A DNA stretch of 64,000 bases, from the NCBI RefSeq assembly GCF_003601975.1, contig NZ_QZWZ01000012.1, forward strand, positions 124,001 through 188,000, read 5' to 3'. Of this stretch, positions 62,677 to 64,000 are shown in pieces (the stretch's first letter is position 1; every line of letters begins with the position of its first letter). Both the position numbers and the translations under genes were made by a program. Under the pieces are notes generated by a model. That model did no database searches, had not been told where the DNA came from, and was given only the letters and a program-made list of their open reading frames with translations. The DNA is from Mesorhizobium waimense (GTDB lineage: Bacteria > Pseudomonadota > Alphaproteobacteria > Rhizobiales > Rhizobiaceae).

Positions 62677-63839
62677 CGCAGCCAGCCGACGGCCAGTTCC
62701 TTCGCGGCATCGAGCGCGCGCTGCGGCAGCGTGCCGACGCCGACCGACTCGGCCGCGAAGAGCGGCGTCTCCTGGCTCAGCGTGTCGCCGATCCAGACGC
62801 GCAGCGCGCCGACCGGCTGCCCCGCTTCGACCGGCGCGGAAACCGGCCCGTCATAGACGATCCTTGCGGTCAGCTTGTCGCGATTGGCGATCGGCAGAAA
62901 AATGTCCACCGGCCCCTTGGCTTTCAGCGCCACGCCGGACTTGGCGCCGCCGAAGACCGCGGCTTCGCCAACCACTTCGTCCTTGGCGAAGATCTCGGTC
63001 TTTTCGAACGAACGCGAGCCCCAGTCGAGCAGCTTGCGCGCCTCTTCGGACCGTTCGCGGTCGCTGGCCAGCCCGCTCATCGCCGCGATCACCCGCGTGC
63101 CGTTATGGCTGACGGTGCCAACGATGCCGAAGCCCGCCGCCTCGCTCGTGCCGGCCACGAAGCCATCGGCCCCGATGCCCATGGCGAGCAGCGGATTGCG
63201 GTTCCTCTGCGTGATCTTGTTCCAGGTGAAGTCGGCCTGGCCGTAATAGCGGAAGAACTCGGGGTAGTCGCGCCAGATGTGCAGCGCCAGAAGCGCGAGT
63301 TCCCTGACCGTCGACTGCTGTCCGTCGGCCGGCAGTCCGGTCGCGTTGACGAAGGTCGATTTCTGCAGGCCGAGCTGACGCGCGCGTTCGGTCATCTGCG
63401 CGGCAAAGTTCGCCTCCGATCCGGCCATGCCTTCGGCAAGCACGATACAACCGTCATTGGCGGCCTGCACGGTCACGCCCTGGATCAGGTCTCCGACGCT
63501 GACCGCCGATTTGAGCTTGGCGAACATAGTCGACGTTCCCGACGGGGCGCCGCCCGTGCGCCAGGCGTTCTCGCTGACCACGAAGGTGTCGTCGAGTGTC
63601 ATGCGGCCGGACTTGATGGCGTTGAAAACCACCTCCATCGTCATCAGCTTGGCCATCGAGGCGGGAGGGATCGGCTTGTCGGCGTCCTTGGCGAACAGGA
63701 CAGTGCCGGTTTCGGCGTCGATCATGAAGGCCTGCGCGGCCTTGGTCTCGAAAAGCTGCGCGCTCGCCGAAGCGAGCGAAAGCAGCAGCAGGCCAAGTCC
63801 CAGAAGCCCCGCGACAGGCGAGAAAAAGCGAAATTGCAT
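62673..63839 (-). CDS. DacA/DacF-like serine peptidase homologue with degraded motifs
   Basis: A 388-residue exported protein of the penicillin-binding S11 family (D-Ala-D-Ala carboxypeptidase): signal peptide 1-27 (ASASAQ), catalytic domain about 32-265 and a C-terminal beta domain. Motif 1 is intact (SMAK, Ser61-Lys64). Motif 2, normally SxN, reads AAN (126-128), and motif 3, normally KTG, reads VAG (228-230, in DGFVAGTSEA). Peptidase activity is therefore doubtful; it might be a structural or penicillin-binding scaffold. Genomic position beside tmk is the usual place of dacF. Confidence 0.8.
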   Translation of the reverse strand: MQFRFFSPVAGLLGLGLLLLSLASASAQLFETKAAQAFMIDAETGTVLFAKDADKPIPPASMAKLMTMEVVFNAIKSGRMTLDDTFVVSENAWRTGGAPSGTSTMFAKLKSAVSVGDLIQGVTVQAANDGCIVLAEGMAGSEANFAAQMTERARQLGLQKSTFVNATGLPADGQQSTVRELALLALHIWRDYPEFFRYYGQADFTWNKITQRNRNPLLAMGIGADGFVAGTSEAAGFGIVGTVSHNGTRVIAAMSGLASDRERSEEARKLLDWGSRSFEKTEIFAKDEVVGEAAVFGGAKSGVALKAKGPVDIFLPIANRDKLTARIVYDGPVSAPVEAGQPVGALRVWIGDTLSQETPLFAAESVGVGTLPQRALDAAKELAVGWLR

Positions 63840-63929
63840 AAGGAATCTCGACCCGTTAGCCGGCGTGCGTCATGCCCGGCAAAGCTATCAGGCTTTTTCC
63901 TGGCGGATCAACCGCGAGAGCAAAATTGA

Positions 63930-64000
63930 TCAGTTGCGCACAACAAGCGCGTCAGGCGCGCCATGCGACCACGCCGCCTGCAGCATCTCGTCCAGGCTGC
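63930..64000 (-). CDS. 3' end of a minus-strand gene, possibly SPOR-domain protein
   Basis: The last 22 codons of a gene entering from the right: SLDEMLQAAWSHGAPDALVV then Arg-Asn and TGA. The other two frames are less protein-like. The ending resembles the end of a SPOR peptidoglycan-binding domain, and rlpA-like genes commonly precede dacF and tmk in rhizobia, so an RlpA-type protein is a guess from context. Confidence 0.4.
   Translation of the reverse strand, partial: SLDEMLQAAWSHGAPDALVVRN

Overview
The window reads as chromosomal DNA of a Rhizobiales alphaproteobacterium, most likely Mesorhizobium or a close relative. The main reasons are gene order and protein character: dusB(nifR3)-ntrB-ntrC-ntrY-ntrX followed by a D-amino-acid aminotransferase, hfq and hflX; kdsA, eno, ftsB and a pyruvate dehydrogenase operon whose E1 beta carries its own lipoyl domain; a fused ispDF; and a dacA-tmk-holB-metG-tatD-MBL run. 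The DNA is GC-rich throughout. The species assignment is inference.

Layout. 0-5.5 kb: an anchored alpha/beta hydrolase and an SDR reductase on the minus strand, then a sulfur/cysteine operon (cysteine synthase, AlaX-type tRNA editing protein, mercaptopyruvate sulfurtransferase, GNAT acetyltransferase). 5.6-16.9 kb: OmpA-like protein, an unusual DapB homologue, DUF1203 protein, alanine dehydrogenase with a divergent Lrp regulator, formyl-THF cyclo-ligase, type II NADH dehydrogenase, periplasmic nucleotidase, cyclopropane fatty acid synthase, and several very small genes. 17-30.4 kb: VOC protein and kdsA, dodecin, PRC-barrel protein, eno, ftsB, the full pyruvate dehydrogenase/lipoate set (pdhA, pdhB, pdhC, lpd, lipA) with three accessory genes inserted, and a RatA/COQ10-like protein. 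30.3-43.3 kb: cinA/pncC, ispDF, the complete nitrogen two-component cluster, D-amino-acid aminotransferase, hfq, hflX and mazG. 43.4-50.1 kb: aromatic/aspartate aminotransferase, a TetR/DUF1772 divergent pair, a two-gene phosphonate module, an ECF sigma/anti-sigma pair, and a Bax-inhibitor-1 protein. 50.3-57.5 kb: a plastic stretch with aldose epimerase, two adjacent genes broken by small indels (GST and peptidase E), an arginase-family enzyme, a TetR/RidA pair with a doubled operator, a TauE/SafE permease, a gutted ISNCY-type transposase and an ABC ATPase fragment. 57.5-64 kb: MBL hydrolase, tatD, metG, holB, tmk and a DacA-like protein on the minus strand, with a partial gene at the right edge.

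Most of the window is conserved core genome. The less ordinary signals are two enzyme homologues that have lost catalytic residues (the DapB-like protein without its His pair; the DacA-like protein without motifs 2 and 3), an arginase-family protein with Cys in place of a metal-ligand His, an NtrX without the sigma-54 GAFTGA loop beside an NtrC that has it, accessory genes inside the PDH operon, several sub-100-residue secreted or membrane proteins (two of them with SD-supported TTG starts), clear palindromic operators, and two copies of a dispersed rhizobial intergenic repeat. I found no CRISPR array, rRNA or tRNA gene, prophage or obvious defence island.
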